A stretch of DNA of 48,118 bases. Source: an uncultured Verrucomicrobiota bacterium (GTDB lineage Bacteria > Verrucomicrobiota > Verrucomicrobiia > Limisphaerales > CAIYYI01). The DNA lies in assembly GCA_903930345.1 (NCBI GenBank), contig CAIYYI010000070.1, forward strand, positions 1 through 48,118, read 5' to 3'. Below, piece by piece: positions 25,541 through 34,505 of this stretch (positions are counted from its first letter, which is position 1; each line of letters begins with the position of its first letter). The notes below the pieces were generated by a model, which did not search any database, was not told the DNA's origin, and saw nothing but the letters and a program-made list of their open reading frames with translations. A program made the translations under genes and the position numbers.

Positions 25541-26893
25541 ATGAAACGATATTCTGATCTTTTGTTCGCATGCCTGTTGTTTGCCTGTGCATCAGCCTCG
25601 GTCGTGGCGAACGACAACACCGCCACCGCCCAGGCCCAGGCGCTGAAGCAGGCAACGCCCGCGAAGCCGGGTTCGCGCAACATGCACCCGGACGCACAGT
25701 GGTTTCCAGATGCGGGCCTGGGTTTGTTCATTCATTGGGGACTCGCGTCAGTGAGCGCCACCGGCGATCTGTCTTGGGGAATGCTGGCGAACAAGCCATG
25801 GAAGGATGCCACCGTAACGCCCAACGCCTATTTCGCCCAGGCCAGAAACTGGAAACCGGACCAGGTGAACTACGACCAAATGCTCGTTGCCGCGAAGGCG
25901 GCGGGGTTCACCTACGCGGTCATGGTCACGAAACATCATGACGGATTCACGCTCTGGCCGTCGGATTATGGTGATCTTGGAACCAAATCCACGTTTGGCG
26001 GCCGCGATTTCGTGAAGGAGTTCATCGATGCCTGCCGCAAGCAGGGGCTGAAAGTCGGACTCTACTATTCGCCGCCAGACTGGTGGTTTGACCGGCACTA
26101 CAAGAACTTCGCCTATACCGGCGGGCCGCTGGACATGGATCACAAACCCGTGAAACTTCCGCCCAAGCCCAGCAACCATGACGCCAAGCGGGCCGAACTT
26201 ATCCGTGGGCAGGTCCGAGAATTGCTTACGAGCTACGGCAAGATCGACCTCATCTGGTTCGACGGTGGCAAAGGCGAGATCCCCAACAACGAAGTCCGCC
26301 AGCTTCAGCCGGGTATTGTCATCAATCGTCGCAACGGCGGTGGGGGCGATTATGGAGACACCGAGGGCAAGCTGCCGGAGAAACGCTTTAGCGACTGGTT
26401 CGAAACGTGCGAGACCTGCTGGCCCAGCCGAAAATGGTCCTATACCGAAGGGCAAGGCTGGGACACCGCACCCGAAGTGATTGAAGAACTTGTTCGCCTG
26501 CGTGCCTGGGGCGGTAATCTGCTGGCGAATCTAGGTCCGAAAGGCGACGGCAGCATTCCCTTGCCCGCGTTGTCCGCCTGGAAAGAGATGGCCGAGTGGA
26601 TGGCCCACAGCCGCGAATCGGTAATTGGCGCGAAAGCCGGCCCGTGGCCCGCTGAGATTAACGCACCAGTCACCACCCGCGAGGGTGTGGCTTATATTCA
26701 CTTCCTGCCCGCGTTCAAAGGCGAAGTCGTCTGGACGAATGCGCCGAACGCGATCGAGGCGAGGCTGCTCCGCACCAAGGATTCCATTCCGCTGCGATAC
26801 GAGGATGGCAATTTGCATCTCGCCATTCCTGACAGTTTGCGCACAACGAATGTGGACGTGGTCAAACTCAGCCTGAAGAAGCAGCCGCAGTGA
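25541..26893 (+). CDS. Exported alpha-L-fucosidase, GH29, 450 aa
   Basis: The ATG at 25541, 10 bp after the preceding stop, opens a signal peptide (MKRYSDLLFACLLFACASAS). The GH29 barrel runs from about residue 45. Characteristic motifs are WFPDAGLGLFIHWGLASV, AAGFTYAVMVTKHHDGFTLW, GLKVGLYYSPPDWW and KIDLIWFDGG, in which D241 is the expected retaining nucleophile. GGNLLANLGPKGDGSIP follows. The C-terminal ~80 residues form a small beta domain. The length is usual for a GH29 core plus a beta-sandwich. It releases terminal alpha-L-fucose from oligo- or polysaccharides in the periplasm or outside the cell. This is the most orthodox fucosidase of the cluster and supports a fucosylated substrate. 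Confidence 0.92.
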   Translation: MKRYSDLLFACLLFACASASVVANDNTATAQAQALKQATPAKPGSRNMHPDAQWFPDAGLGLFIHWGLASVSATGDLSWGMLANKPWKDATVTPNAYFAQARNWKPDQVNYDQMLVAAKAAGFTYAVMVTKHHDGFTLWPSDYGDLGTKSTFGGRDFVKEFIDACRKQGLKVGLYYSPPDWWFDRHYKNFAYTGGPLDMDHKPVKLPPKPSNHDAKRAELIRGQVRELLTSYGKIDLIWFDGGKGEIPNNEVRQLQPGIVINRRNGGGGDYGDTEGKLPEKRFSDWFETCETCWPSRKWSYTEGQGWDTAPEVIEELVRLRAWGGNLLANLGPKGDGSIPLPALSAWKEMAEWMAHSRESVIGAKAGPWPAEINAPVTTREGVAYIHFLPAFKGEVVWTNAPNAIEARLLRTKDSIPLRYEDGNLHLAIPDSLRTTNVDVVKLSLKKQPQ

Positions 26894-27031
26894 CACCCAA
26901 CCTCAAAATCCTGTTGAATCAAACAGAGCAATTCCATGACCACGGGTGCCGAGACATTTTCCGTGAGTCCGGCCATATCGTCGTGGTTAGAGCGACCTCG
27001 TCAGCCTGGAACCAAGCTAAGCGCGAAGCCC

Positions 27032-29449
27032 ATGAAAACAAGACTCCATAGATTTATGATGAAACACACGGCAAGACTAAAACGCAAGGTGTCCGATCCT
27101 CGTTCGTTTTTCCTTTCTGCCGCCCTGTTCGCTGCGGTTTCCCTGGTTGCAGTGGCTGCTCCCGAGCCTGAACCAACGGAAAACCCTCTGAAAATCTGGT
27201 TTAAGCAACCCGCCCAGAACTGGAGTGAGGCACTGCCGCTGGGCAACTCGCGCCTGGCAGCCATGCAGCATGGGGGAACGGCACATGAAGTCCTCCAGCT
27301 CAATGTCGATACCTTTTGGGCTGGTGTGCCCCATGATTATGCACGCGTGGGCGCAGCCCAACACCTGCCCGAAATCCGCCGCCTGCTATTTGCCGGGAAG
27401 GAAAATGAGGCCACCACGCTGGCCAACAAGCAATTCATGGGTAGCCCGCCGTTTCAGGCGGCCTTTCAGCCGCTAGGCGATCTGCGCCTGGACTTTGATC
27501 TTCCCGGCAATACGGAGGACTACCGTCGCGAACTGGATCTGCGGCGTGGCGTCTCCACGGTGCGCTTCCGTTCCGGCGCAACCCATTTTACACGGGAGTG
27601 TTTCATTTCCCATCCGGACGGCATACTTGTGATGCGGATTACGGCCAGCGAACCGGGAAAAGTCAGTTTCACTGCCAGGATAAACTCGATCTATCCAAAC
27701 CGGGTTCGCGTGGACCAAACGGGGCAACTGGTGCTCGAGGGGCAATGGCATGAGGACGGCAAACGCAAGGACTGGACCGCCACCTGGTCTGAGCCGGGCA
27801 TCCGCTACGCCACAGCCATCAAGGCACGGCCGGAAGGCGGCGCGCTCCTGCTGGGCACGAACACGCTTCAGGTGCAGGGAGCCAACGCGGTGACGATCTG
27901 GTTGGCCGCCGGCACCAGTTTCCGCAATTTCCGCGACATCTCTGGTGATCCCAATTCTGAATGGCCGGGGCAACTGAGACGAGCCGAGAACATGAGTTAC
28001 AAACAGCTCCGTGACCGCCATGTGAAAGATTTCCAAGGGATCATGGATCGCGTGGCCCTTGATCTCGGCGGTGCGAGCGATAACAGCCATCCCACTGACC
28101 AAAGGCTGAAGGCCGTCAAAGGCGGCGCTGAGGATCCGGCGCTGGCCGCGCTCTATTTCCAGTTCGGCCGCTACTTGCTCCTCTCCTCCAGCCGCCCGGG
28201 ATCCCAGCCGGCGAATCTTCAGGGCATATGGAACAAGGACAGTGCCCCTGCCTGGGGGAGCAAATACACCGCCAACATCAACCTCCAGATGAACTACTGG
28301 CCAGCGGAAGTGGCCAACCTTTCCGAATGCGGAATGCCGGTTTACGACCTGATCGACGATCTCATGATTTCCGGCGGCAAAGTCGCCAAAGAGTATTACG
28401 GCTGCCGCGGGTGGACACTGCATCACAACACGGATCTCTGGCGGGGGGCCGCCCCCGTGGACGGCGTCTGGGGTGTCTGGCCCATGGGGGCTGCCTGGCT
28501 GGTCCGCCAGTCCTGGGAACATTTTCTGTTCACCGAGGACAAAGAGTTCCTGCGCACTCGCGCGTGGCCGCAAATGAGCCAGGCCGCACGCTTCATGCTG
28601 GATTTTCTGGTCAAGGCTCCCGCTGGCACCCCGATGGCCGGAAAACTGGTCACCTGCCCCTCACACTCGCCGGAGAATGGCTTCACCAAGCCCGATGGCT
28701 CCCGGGCCATGTTCACCTATGCTGCGACCATGGACCTGATGATCATCCGGGACTTGTTTGAAAACTGTCAGTCGGCCGCCGCAGTGCTCGGCGGTCAGGA
28801 GTTTGAACCGGAATTTCAGAAGGAAATCCGGGCCGCGCTGGACAGTCTCGCTCCCGTGCAGATCAGTCCGAAAACCGGGCGACTGCAGGAGTGGGTCCAG
28901 GACTATGCTGAACCCGAACCAGGTCACCGGCACATGTCCCACATGTATGGACTGCATCCGGCAAAACAAATCACCCCGCGCGGCAGCCCAGAGTTGCTGG
29001 CCGCCGCCCGCAAGAGTCTGGAGCACCGCCTTGCCAATGGCGGCGGGGGAACCGGTTGGAGCCGAGCGTGGCTGGTCAATTTTTTCGCCCGAATGCAAGA
29101 TGGAGAGCAAGCCGCCCGGCACCTTCACTTGCTGCTGGCAGACTCCACTTTGCCAAACCTGTTCGACAACTGTCCTCCCTTCCAGATTGACGGAAATTTT
29201 GGCGGCGCGGCCGGCATCGCGGAAATGCTGCTCCAATCCCACACGGCTGAAATCGAATTGCTGCCCGCATTACCCAAGGCATGGTCAGAAGGAAGCGTAA
29301 AGGGCCTGCGCGCTCGGGGTGGACTCACGGTGGACATCGCTTGGAAGGATGGCAAGGCCACCAGCTACCGTGTCACCGGCCAGCGCGGTGGATCGGCCAA
29401 AGTCCGGATCAATGGCGAAATCAAGGAAGCCACTGTGGCAAAGCCATGA
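27032..29449 (+). CDS. Exported GH95 alpha-L-fucosidase / alpha-L-galactosidase, 805 aa
   Basis: The start at 27032 is chosen for its signal peptide. ATGs at 27056 and 27059 are equally possible, and the longer frame from 26936 adds nothing signal-like. The N-terminal super-sandwich begins LKIWFKQPAQNWSEALPLGN, the classic GH95 entry. The (alpha/alpha)6 barrel carries the family's catalytic set: N415 and N417 in TANINLQMNYWPAE, E548 in CPSHSPENGF, and D720 in FQIDGNFGGAAGI. A C-terminal beta domain (RARGGLTVDIAWKDG) closes the protein. GH95 enzymes invert and cleave terminal alpha-1,2-L-fucose or L-galactose. The length is usual for the family. The next gene starts inside its stop codon, which couples it to the GH43 protein. 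Confidence 0.93.
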   Translation: MKTRLHRFMMKHTARLKRKVSDPRSFFLSAALFAAVSLVAVAAPEPEPTENPLKIWFKQPAQNWSEALPLGNSRLAAMQHGGTAHEVLQLNVDTFWAGVPHDYARVGAAQHLPEIRRLLFAGKENEATTLANKQFMGSPPFQAAFQPLGDLRLDFDLPGNTEDYRRELDLRRGVSTVRFRSGATHFTRECFISHPDGILVMRITASEPGKVSFTARINSIYPNRVRVDQTGQLVLEGQWHEDGKRKDWTATWSEPGIRYATAIKARPEGGALLLGTNTLQVQGANAVTIWLAAGTSFRNFRDISGDPNSEWPGQLRRAENMSYKQLRDRHVKDFQGIMDRVALDLGGASDNSHPTDQRLKAVKGGAEDPALAALYFQFGRYLLLSSSRPGSQPANLQGIWNKDSAPAWGSKYTANINLQMNYWPAEVANLSECGMPVYDLIDDLMISGGKVAKEYYGCRGWTLHHNTDLWRGAAPVDGVWGVWPMGAAWLVRQSWEHFLFTEDKEFLRTRAWPQMSQAARFMLDFLVKAPAGTPMAGKLVTCPSHSPENGFTKPDGSRAMFTYAATMDLMIIRDLFENCQSAAAVLGGQEFEPEFQKEIRAALDSLAPVQISPKTGRLQEWVQDYAEPEPGHRHMSHMYGLHPAKQITPRGSPELLAAARKSLEHRLANGGGGTGWSRAWLVNFFARMQDGEQAARHLHLLLADSTLPNLFDNCPPFQIDGNFGGAAGIAEMLLQSHTAEIELLPALPKAWSEGSVKGLRARGGLTVDIAWKDGKATSYRVTGQRGGSAKVRINGEIKEATVAKP

Positions 29450-31488
29450 AACGACTTTTGCTCCTCGGTGCTCTCTGCACCGGCATGGGCGCCAAGGCGG
29501 CCCCTCACATCCATGCGGGATTGGGCTATTACAGCATCCTGCCCAACAAACTGCTGCTTGCCAGCACGGTGAGCGGCGAAGGCACCAACCGCCTGGAAAT
29601 ACTCTGGACGAAGCAAAGCGGCCCGGGAGAGATCGTATTTGAGCGGCCCCGCGCAGCGGTCACCTGGGCCACGGCCACCATGGCCGGAAAGTATGTACTG
29701 AAACTTCGTGCTTCCCAGGGAAATCATACAGCGGAAACCACAACGACCGTTAACGTCCACGACGCTCCCGGTCGCTTTGGAAACCCCATCCTGCCAGGCA
29801 TGTTTCCCGACCCGCACATACTATTTGACCAGGACACGTTTTATATCTTTGCCACCTCGATGGAGAACGAATCCGGGGCGTATGGCCGCGCGTCAGTCTG
29901 GAAGTCCAAGGACTTTGTGAATTGGGAGATGAGGCTCACCGATTGGCCAGTGTTTGGCAAATTCGGGGGCGATATCTGGGCACCAGACATACTCAAGCGG
30001 GACGGGCGGTATTATCAGTTTATCACCCGCTCCGGCGCCTACGACACCTGGGTTGGCGTAGCCGATGACCCGCAAGGGCCGTGGCGAAACTTGCGCGAGG
30101 ACAACACCCCAATCGTCAGCGGCGGCGGCAAGGCGGGACGCATTGTCGCGGCTTACAACATGGACTCACAACCCTTCATCGACGATGACGGCCAGGCCTA
30201 CATGTACTGGGGATGGTCCGAGGCGATGGCTGCACGACTCACGCCCGACCTGAAGGACATTGATGGCGAGGTGCATTTCCTGAAAGGCACAAAGTGGCTA
30301 CCGAAAGGCGGAGAGCTTCCGCAATGGCTGTCGGTTGACCTCGGGGAATCCATGCGCATTACGCGAACTGTTACCTGTCCTGAATTCCGCCACGTTGCAT
30401 ACGGATACCGGATTGAGCTATCGGAAGATGGCCAATCATGGAAGACATTCACTGACCGCTCAACCAACCGGACCGAGAGGGCTGGCGACGGGTATGCAGA
30501 TCAGGGCGAGGGGCGCGGAAGGCATGTGCGGATCACGATGAACCATTGCTCCGGACACTGGGCGGGGCTTTATTCGTTCGACGTGTTCTCCGGCGACGAA
30601 CTCGTCTCGCGCGGAAAGCCCGCGACCGCTTCCTCCGTTCGCGGCAAGGGGTCGGAACCAGGCAACGCCGTGGACACATCCAACGGCCCTCAGCTATCCG
30701 ACTTTGTGGAAGGCTCCTACATGATCAAGCGGGGTGGCACCTACTACCTGCTTTACTCCTCAGGCGCATTGCACGATGGATCCTACTCGGTGCATTACGC
30801 CACCGCAAAGCATCCATTTGGACCTTTCACAAACCCGGTGAATAATGTCGTCCTCAAGTCGAACGAGGACCTCACCACGAAAGGGCCGGGTCACAACTCC
30901 GTCCTGAAGTTCAAAAACGAGCACTACATCGTTTATCACCAGCATAATCAACCGCACGAAGGCGCAAAGGGCGTCTTCCGCCAGACTTGCGCCGACCGGT
31001 TGGAGTTCAGCGAGGATGGCAGCATCAGGCAAGTCGTCCCGACGCAGACGGGGGTGGGCGCGCTACTGCCGGTGGTCCAGCAGGGCAACGATGTGGCTCG
31101 TGGCAAATATGCCAGCGCCACCAGCGTCCGCAGCGGCAACTACGTCCCCGAATACGCGCTGGACCACAACAACGCCAGCCTTTGGCGCGCCGCCACCAAC
31201 ACCTATCCGCAATCGCTAACGGCGGACCTGGGTGACACATACGAGGTGGGCCGGATTGAAACCAGTTTTGAATACCCCACGCTCGCCTACAAGTACGCCA
31301 TCGAATCCTCGGTTGATGGAAAGGCGTGGAGGCAGTTTGCGGACAAGACAGCCACTTTCCCGATCGCGGCAAGCCCTCAGACCGATGCCGGCCAGGTTAA
31401 AGCCAGATTTGTGCGCCTGACCGTCACCGGCTGCCAGCGTCCCGAGAATGGCGCCGGCATCTACAACCTCAAAGTATTTCAGCGCTGA
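29446..31488 (+). CDS. Exported GH43 glycosidase with an inserted discoidin domain and a second C-terminal one, 680 aa
   Basis: The ATG at 29446 overlaps the GH95 stop (ATGA) and opens a signal peptide (MKRLLLLGALCTGMGAKAAP). A PKD/Ig-like module (about 25-108) precedes the GH43 propeller. GH43 residues visible are D122 (FPDPHI, base), D181 (DIWAPDI, pKa modulator) and E422 (FVEGSYMIK, acid). Between the latter two, at about 284-410, lies a complete F5/8-type-C-like domain (LPQWLSVDLGESMRITRT, VAYGYRIELSEDGQSWKTF). The propeller is therefore split by an insertion and then resumes. A second discoidin domain ends the protein (about 545-680: NDVARGKYASATSVRSGN, SLTADLGDTYEVGRIETSF). Likely substrates are alpha-L-arabinofuranosyl or beta-xylosyl side chains, as for GH43 in general. 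Exact specificity is unknown. Confidence 0.9.
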   Translation: MKRLLLLGALCTGMGAKAAPHIHAGLGYYSILPNKLLLASTVSGEGTNRLEILWTKQSGPGEIVFERPRAAVTWATATMAGKYVLKLRASQGNHTAETTTTVNVHDAPGRFGNPILPGMFPDPHILFDQDTFYIFATSMENESGAYGRASVWKSKDFVNWEMRLTDWPVFGKFGGDIWAPDILKRDGRYYQFITRSGAYDTWVGVADDPQGPWRNLREDNTPIVSGGGKAGRIVAAYNMDSQPFIDDDGQAYMYWGWSEAMAARLTPDLKDIDGEVHFLKGTKWLPKGGELPQWLSVDLGESMRITRTVTCPEFRHVAYGYRIELSEDGQSWKTFTDRSTNRTERAGDGYADQGEGRGRHVRITMNHCSGHWAGLYSFDVFSGDELVSRGKPATASSVRGKGSEPGNAVDTSNGPQLSDFVEGSYMIKRGGTYYLLYSSGALHDGSYSVHYATAKHPFGPFTNPVNNVVLKSNEDLTTKGPGHNSVLKFKNEHYIVYHQHNQPHEGAKGVFRQTCADRLEFSEDGSIRQVVPTQTGVGALLPVVQQGNDVARGKYASATSVRSGNYVPEYALDHNNASLWRAATNTYPQSLTADLGDTYEVGRIETSFEYPTLAYKYAIESSVDGKAWRQFADKTATFPIAASPQTDAGQVKARFVRLTVTGCQRPENGAGIYNLKVFQR

Positions 31489-31507
31489 TAGAGCACCCCG
31501 AAACGCC

Positions 31508-34501
31508 ATGAACATGATCCGCCACTTATCCTTCATCTCCTCCGCCCTCCTACTGTTTGCCGCGAGCGCGTGCCAGGCCGAAAACCTGGAACAAATCTTC
31601 TTCCAGCCACCCGAATCCGCCAAACCTGGAGTGTGGTGGCATTGGATGGGATGCAATGTCAGCAGGGAGGGGATCACGCGCGATTTGGAGGCGTTCAAGC
31701 GGGCAGGCATCGGCGGGGCCACGATCTTCGGAATGGCGGATGTCTGCTCCCCCTGGGCGGCACACATCGAGAACAGCCCGAGCGAGGGCCTGATTGCGTT
31801 TACCGATCCATGGTGGGCAATGGTGCGTCATGCCGCGGCGGAAGGGAAGCGGCTGGGGATTGACGTGGGGCTGCACAACTGCCCCGGCTACACCAGCACC
31901 GGCGGTCCGTGGATCACACCGGAATTGGCGATGCAGCAGATCTTCCTGTCCCAGACCCTGGTGGAGGGGGGGATCGCGTTTGAGGGCTTGCTGCCGCGTC
32001 CGAAAGTAGACCCGCGTGGCGACATGCTCTTTCCGATGGTGAACAAGCAGACCGGCATCCTGGAGAAGCCGATCATCGTCGGCCGCACGAACTACTGGCG
32101 TGACATCGCCGTGCTGGCGGTTCCGGCAGAAGGAGTCATCGCCAGGGACAAGGTCATTGAACTGACCGTGAAGATGGATGCGGCGGGCCGGCTCGCCTGG
32201 ACGCCGCCGCCGGGCAAATGGATGATCCTCCGCATTGGCCACACGACAATGGGCGCGCTGACCCAACCGAACCAGTGGGAAGCGATGGGGCTTGAATGCG
32301 ACAAAATGAGCGAGCGGGCCGTCACGTTCCATCTCCAGCATGTCCTCGGCGAACTAAAGAAGCATCTCGGCCCGCTGGTGGGCACCGGCTTGCAGCACGT
32401 CCTGCTAGACAGTTACGAGGCGGGCAAACCATCCTGGACGCCGCTCATGCCCCAGGAGTTTGCGCAACGCCGCGGCTATGATTTGAAGGTGTTTCTGCCC
32501 ACCTTTGCCAAGCGCGTGGTGGGCAGCGACAGCGAAACCAAGAAATTCCGCAGCGACTTTGACCGCACGATTGCCGACCTCTACCGAGACAAATTGTTTG
32601 TCACCATGTCGCGGATGCTCGCCGAGGCGAATTTGCGCTTTGTCTGCGAGCCATACGGCGGACCGTTCCAAACGGGCGAAGTCGCGCCGTACGTCCATCG
32701 CGTGATGACGGAATTCTGGAGCGGGGACAGGTTCAGCGGCGGAGCTTCGGACAGCCTGTTCAACGCGGGTGCGGGCAAGCGGCACAACATCCTGGAGGCG
32801 GAAGCCTTCACTGGCGGTCCAGATCGCAGCAAGTGGACCGAGACCCCGGCGTGGCTCAAGCCGGTCGGCGACGGTGCGTTCTGCGCGGGCATCAACCGTC
32901 TGGTGCTGCACACATGCCCGCTGCAGCCGTGGGGGGAAGACATACGGCCTGGAGTGACCATGGGCCAGTGGGGCACGCATTTCGGCCGGACGCAGACCTG
33001 GTGGGACATGGGCAGCGCGTGGATCGCCTACCTGGGCCGCTGCCAGGCCCTGCTGCAATGGGGAGGCATGGTTCCCGGCGGCTTCTCAGCGGAGGCTTTG
33101 GCTGTAAAGTCCATCCACCGGACCAACAACACTGCCCATGTGTTCTTCGTCGCCCACGCTGGCGCCGGAGGGAAGGCGCTCTGCACGTTCGCCGTGGATG
33201 GAATGCAGCCGGAACTTTGGGATCCGGTGCGAGGAACAACGCGCAATCTCACGGACTTTCGCCAGGATGATGGCGAGACGATGGTGCCGTTGGAGTTCGC
33301 GCCAGCGCAGAGCTGGTTTGTAGTGTTCCGGAAGCAGGCCGTTCAACCAAAGGAGCTGCGCGCCAATTTTCCGGAGCGCAAACTCACCGCAGAAATCGCC
33401 GGCCCGTGGGAAGTGCGATTTGATCCCAAATGGGGCGGGCCGGAAAGCGTGAGGTTTGACCAACTTGAGGATTGGACCAAGCGCTCCGAACCTAGCATCC
33501 GCTACTATTCCGGAACGGCGACCTATCGCAAGACTTTCGATGCGACCGGTGGGGTTTATCTCGATCTCGGCCAAGTGAAGGCCATTGCCCGCGTTCGCCT
33601 CAACGGTCGAGATCTGGGCGTGGTTTGGACCGCGCCGTGGGGTGTGGCGGTGCCGCCCGGTCTGTTGCGCGAGCGCGGCAATGTGCTCGAAGTCGAAGTG
33701 GCCAACGTCTGGGCCAACCGGCTGATCGGCGACGAGCAGGAACCGCCGGACTGCGAATGGCGGCCGGGGCACATGGGGCATGGTGGCTACCTGAAGCGGT
33801 TCCCGGACTGGTTCATCAGCCAACAGCCGCGCCCATCAAAGGGACGCTATTGCTTTACGACCTGGAACTACTTCGCCAAGGACTCGCCGCTGGTTTCATC
33901 AGGCCTGCTCGGTCCCGTACGCCTGATGACCGAAGACTGGACGCGCCCCGCCATTGCGCCAGCTGCGAAGCCGACGGATGCCATCAAACGCAAGACCAGC
34001 GGCGCTTCACCCGCGGCACTCGAGTCCGACGTGTTGAAAGCCGGGTTGGCGGCGCGCGGGTCCACCACCGAAGAGCGAGCGGCTCACACGGGCGGCGGCA
34101 AGGACGCCGGCGCGCTGTTCAACGGCACGACGAAGAACGGCTCCGGCGGGGACGCTACCCAAGACGATGGCAAGACCTTCTGCGGCTACGGTGCTGGCAG
34201 CGTGCTCACCATTCAACTCACCGCCCCGCACGACCTGACGGAAATCCGCACGTTTGCCGGGCACGCGGACGAACGCGCGAGCCAGGACTACACCGTGCTC
34301 GTGGCGCATGCCGCTGCGCCGAAAACGTTCGAGAGACTCGCGACTGCGACCCTGCGCTGCGACGGCGGCGCGTCCGAGCTGCGCGTGAAGACGGAGGCGA
34401 AGGGTGTTGTGGCGGTGCGTTTCGAGTTCCAGAACGGGCCGCTTGGCTTCAACGTCTATCGCGAGATCAATCTGGTGGGAACACCAATAACACGGAGGTG
34501 A
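31508..34501 (+). CDS. Exported GH106 alpha-L-rhamnosidase, 997 aa
   Basis: The ATG at 31508 (19 bp after the previous stop) opens a signal peptide ending LLLFAASACQAEN. The Cys could be a weak lipobox, so a lipoprotein is possible. The family signature is near the start: KPGVWWHWMGCNVSREGIT, then DLEAFKRAGIGGATIFGMAD. Further motifs are LHNCPGYTSTGGPWITPELA, LLDSYEAGKPSWTPLMPQEF and FVCEPYGGPFQTGEV. A jelly-roll (about 655-750: YLDLGQVKAIARVRLNGRDL, VVWTAPWGVAVP) follows, as in known GH106 enzymes. The last ~120 residues add a discoidin-like module (LTEIRTFAGHADERASQDYT). The enzyme removes alpha-L-rhamnose, and GH106 members are frequent in rhamnogalacturonan loci. It sits 4 bp before the GH127 gene, so the two are co-expressed. 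Confidence 0.9.
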   Translation: MNMIRHLSFISSALLLFAASACQAENLEQIFFQPPESAKPGVWWHWMGCNVSREGITRDLEAFKRAGIGGATIFGMADVCSPWAAHIENSPSEGLIAFTDPWWAMVRHAAAEGKRLGIDVGLHNCPGYTSTGGPWITPELAMQQIFLSQTLVEGGIAFEGLLPRPKVDPRGDMLFPMVNKQTGILEKPIIVGRTNYWRDIAVLAVPAEGVIARDKVIELTVKMDAAGRLAWTPPPGKWMILRIGHTTMGALTQPNQWEAMGLECDKMSERAVTFHLQHVLGELKKHLGPLVGTGLQHVLLDSYEAGKPSWTPLMPQEFAQRRGYDLKVFLPTFAKRVVGSDSETKKFRSDFDRTIADLYRDKLFVTMSRMLAEANLRFVCEPYGGPFQTGEVAPYVHRVMTEFWSGDRFSGGASDSLFNAGAGKRHNILEAEAFTGGPDRSKWTETPAWLKPVGDGAFCAGINRLVLHTCPLQPWGEDIRPGVTMGQWGTHFGRTQTWWDMGSAWIAYLGRCQALLQWGGMVPGGFSAEALAVKSIHRTNNTAHVFFVAHAGAGGKALCTFAVDGMQPELWDPVRGTTRNLTDFRQDDGETMVPLEFAPAQSWFVVFRKQAVQPKELRANFPERKLTAEIAGPWEVRFDPKWGGPESVRFDQLEDWTKRSEPSIRYYSGTATYRKTFDATGGVYLDLGQVKAIARVRLNGRDLGVVWTAPWGVAVPPGLLRERGNVLEVEVANVWANRLIGDEQEPPDCEWRPGHMGHGGYLKRFPDWFISQQPRPSKGRYCFTTWNYFAKDSPLVSSGLLGPVRLMTEDWTRPAIAPAAKPTDAIKRKTSGASPAALESDVLKAGLAARGSTTEERAAHTGGGKDAGALFNGTTKNGSGGDATQDDGKTFCGYGAGSVLTIQLTAPHDLTEIRTFAGHADERASQDYTVLVAHAAAPKTFERLATATLRCDGGASELRVKTEAKGVVAVRFEFQNGPLGFNVYREINLVGTPITRR

Positions 34502-34505
34502 TGGC

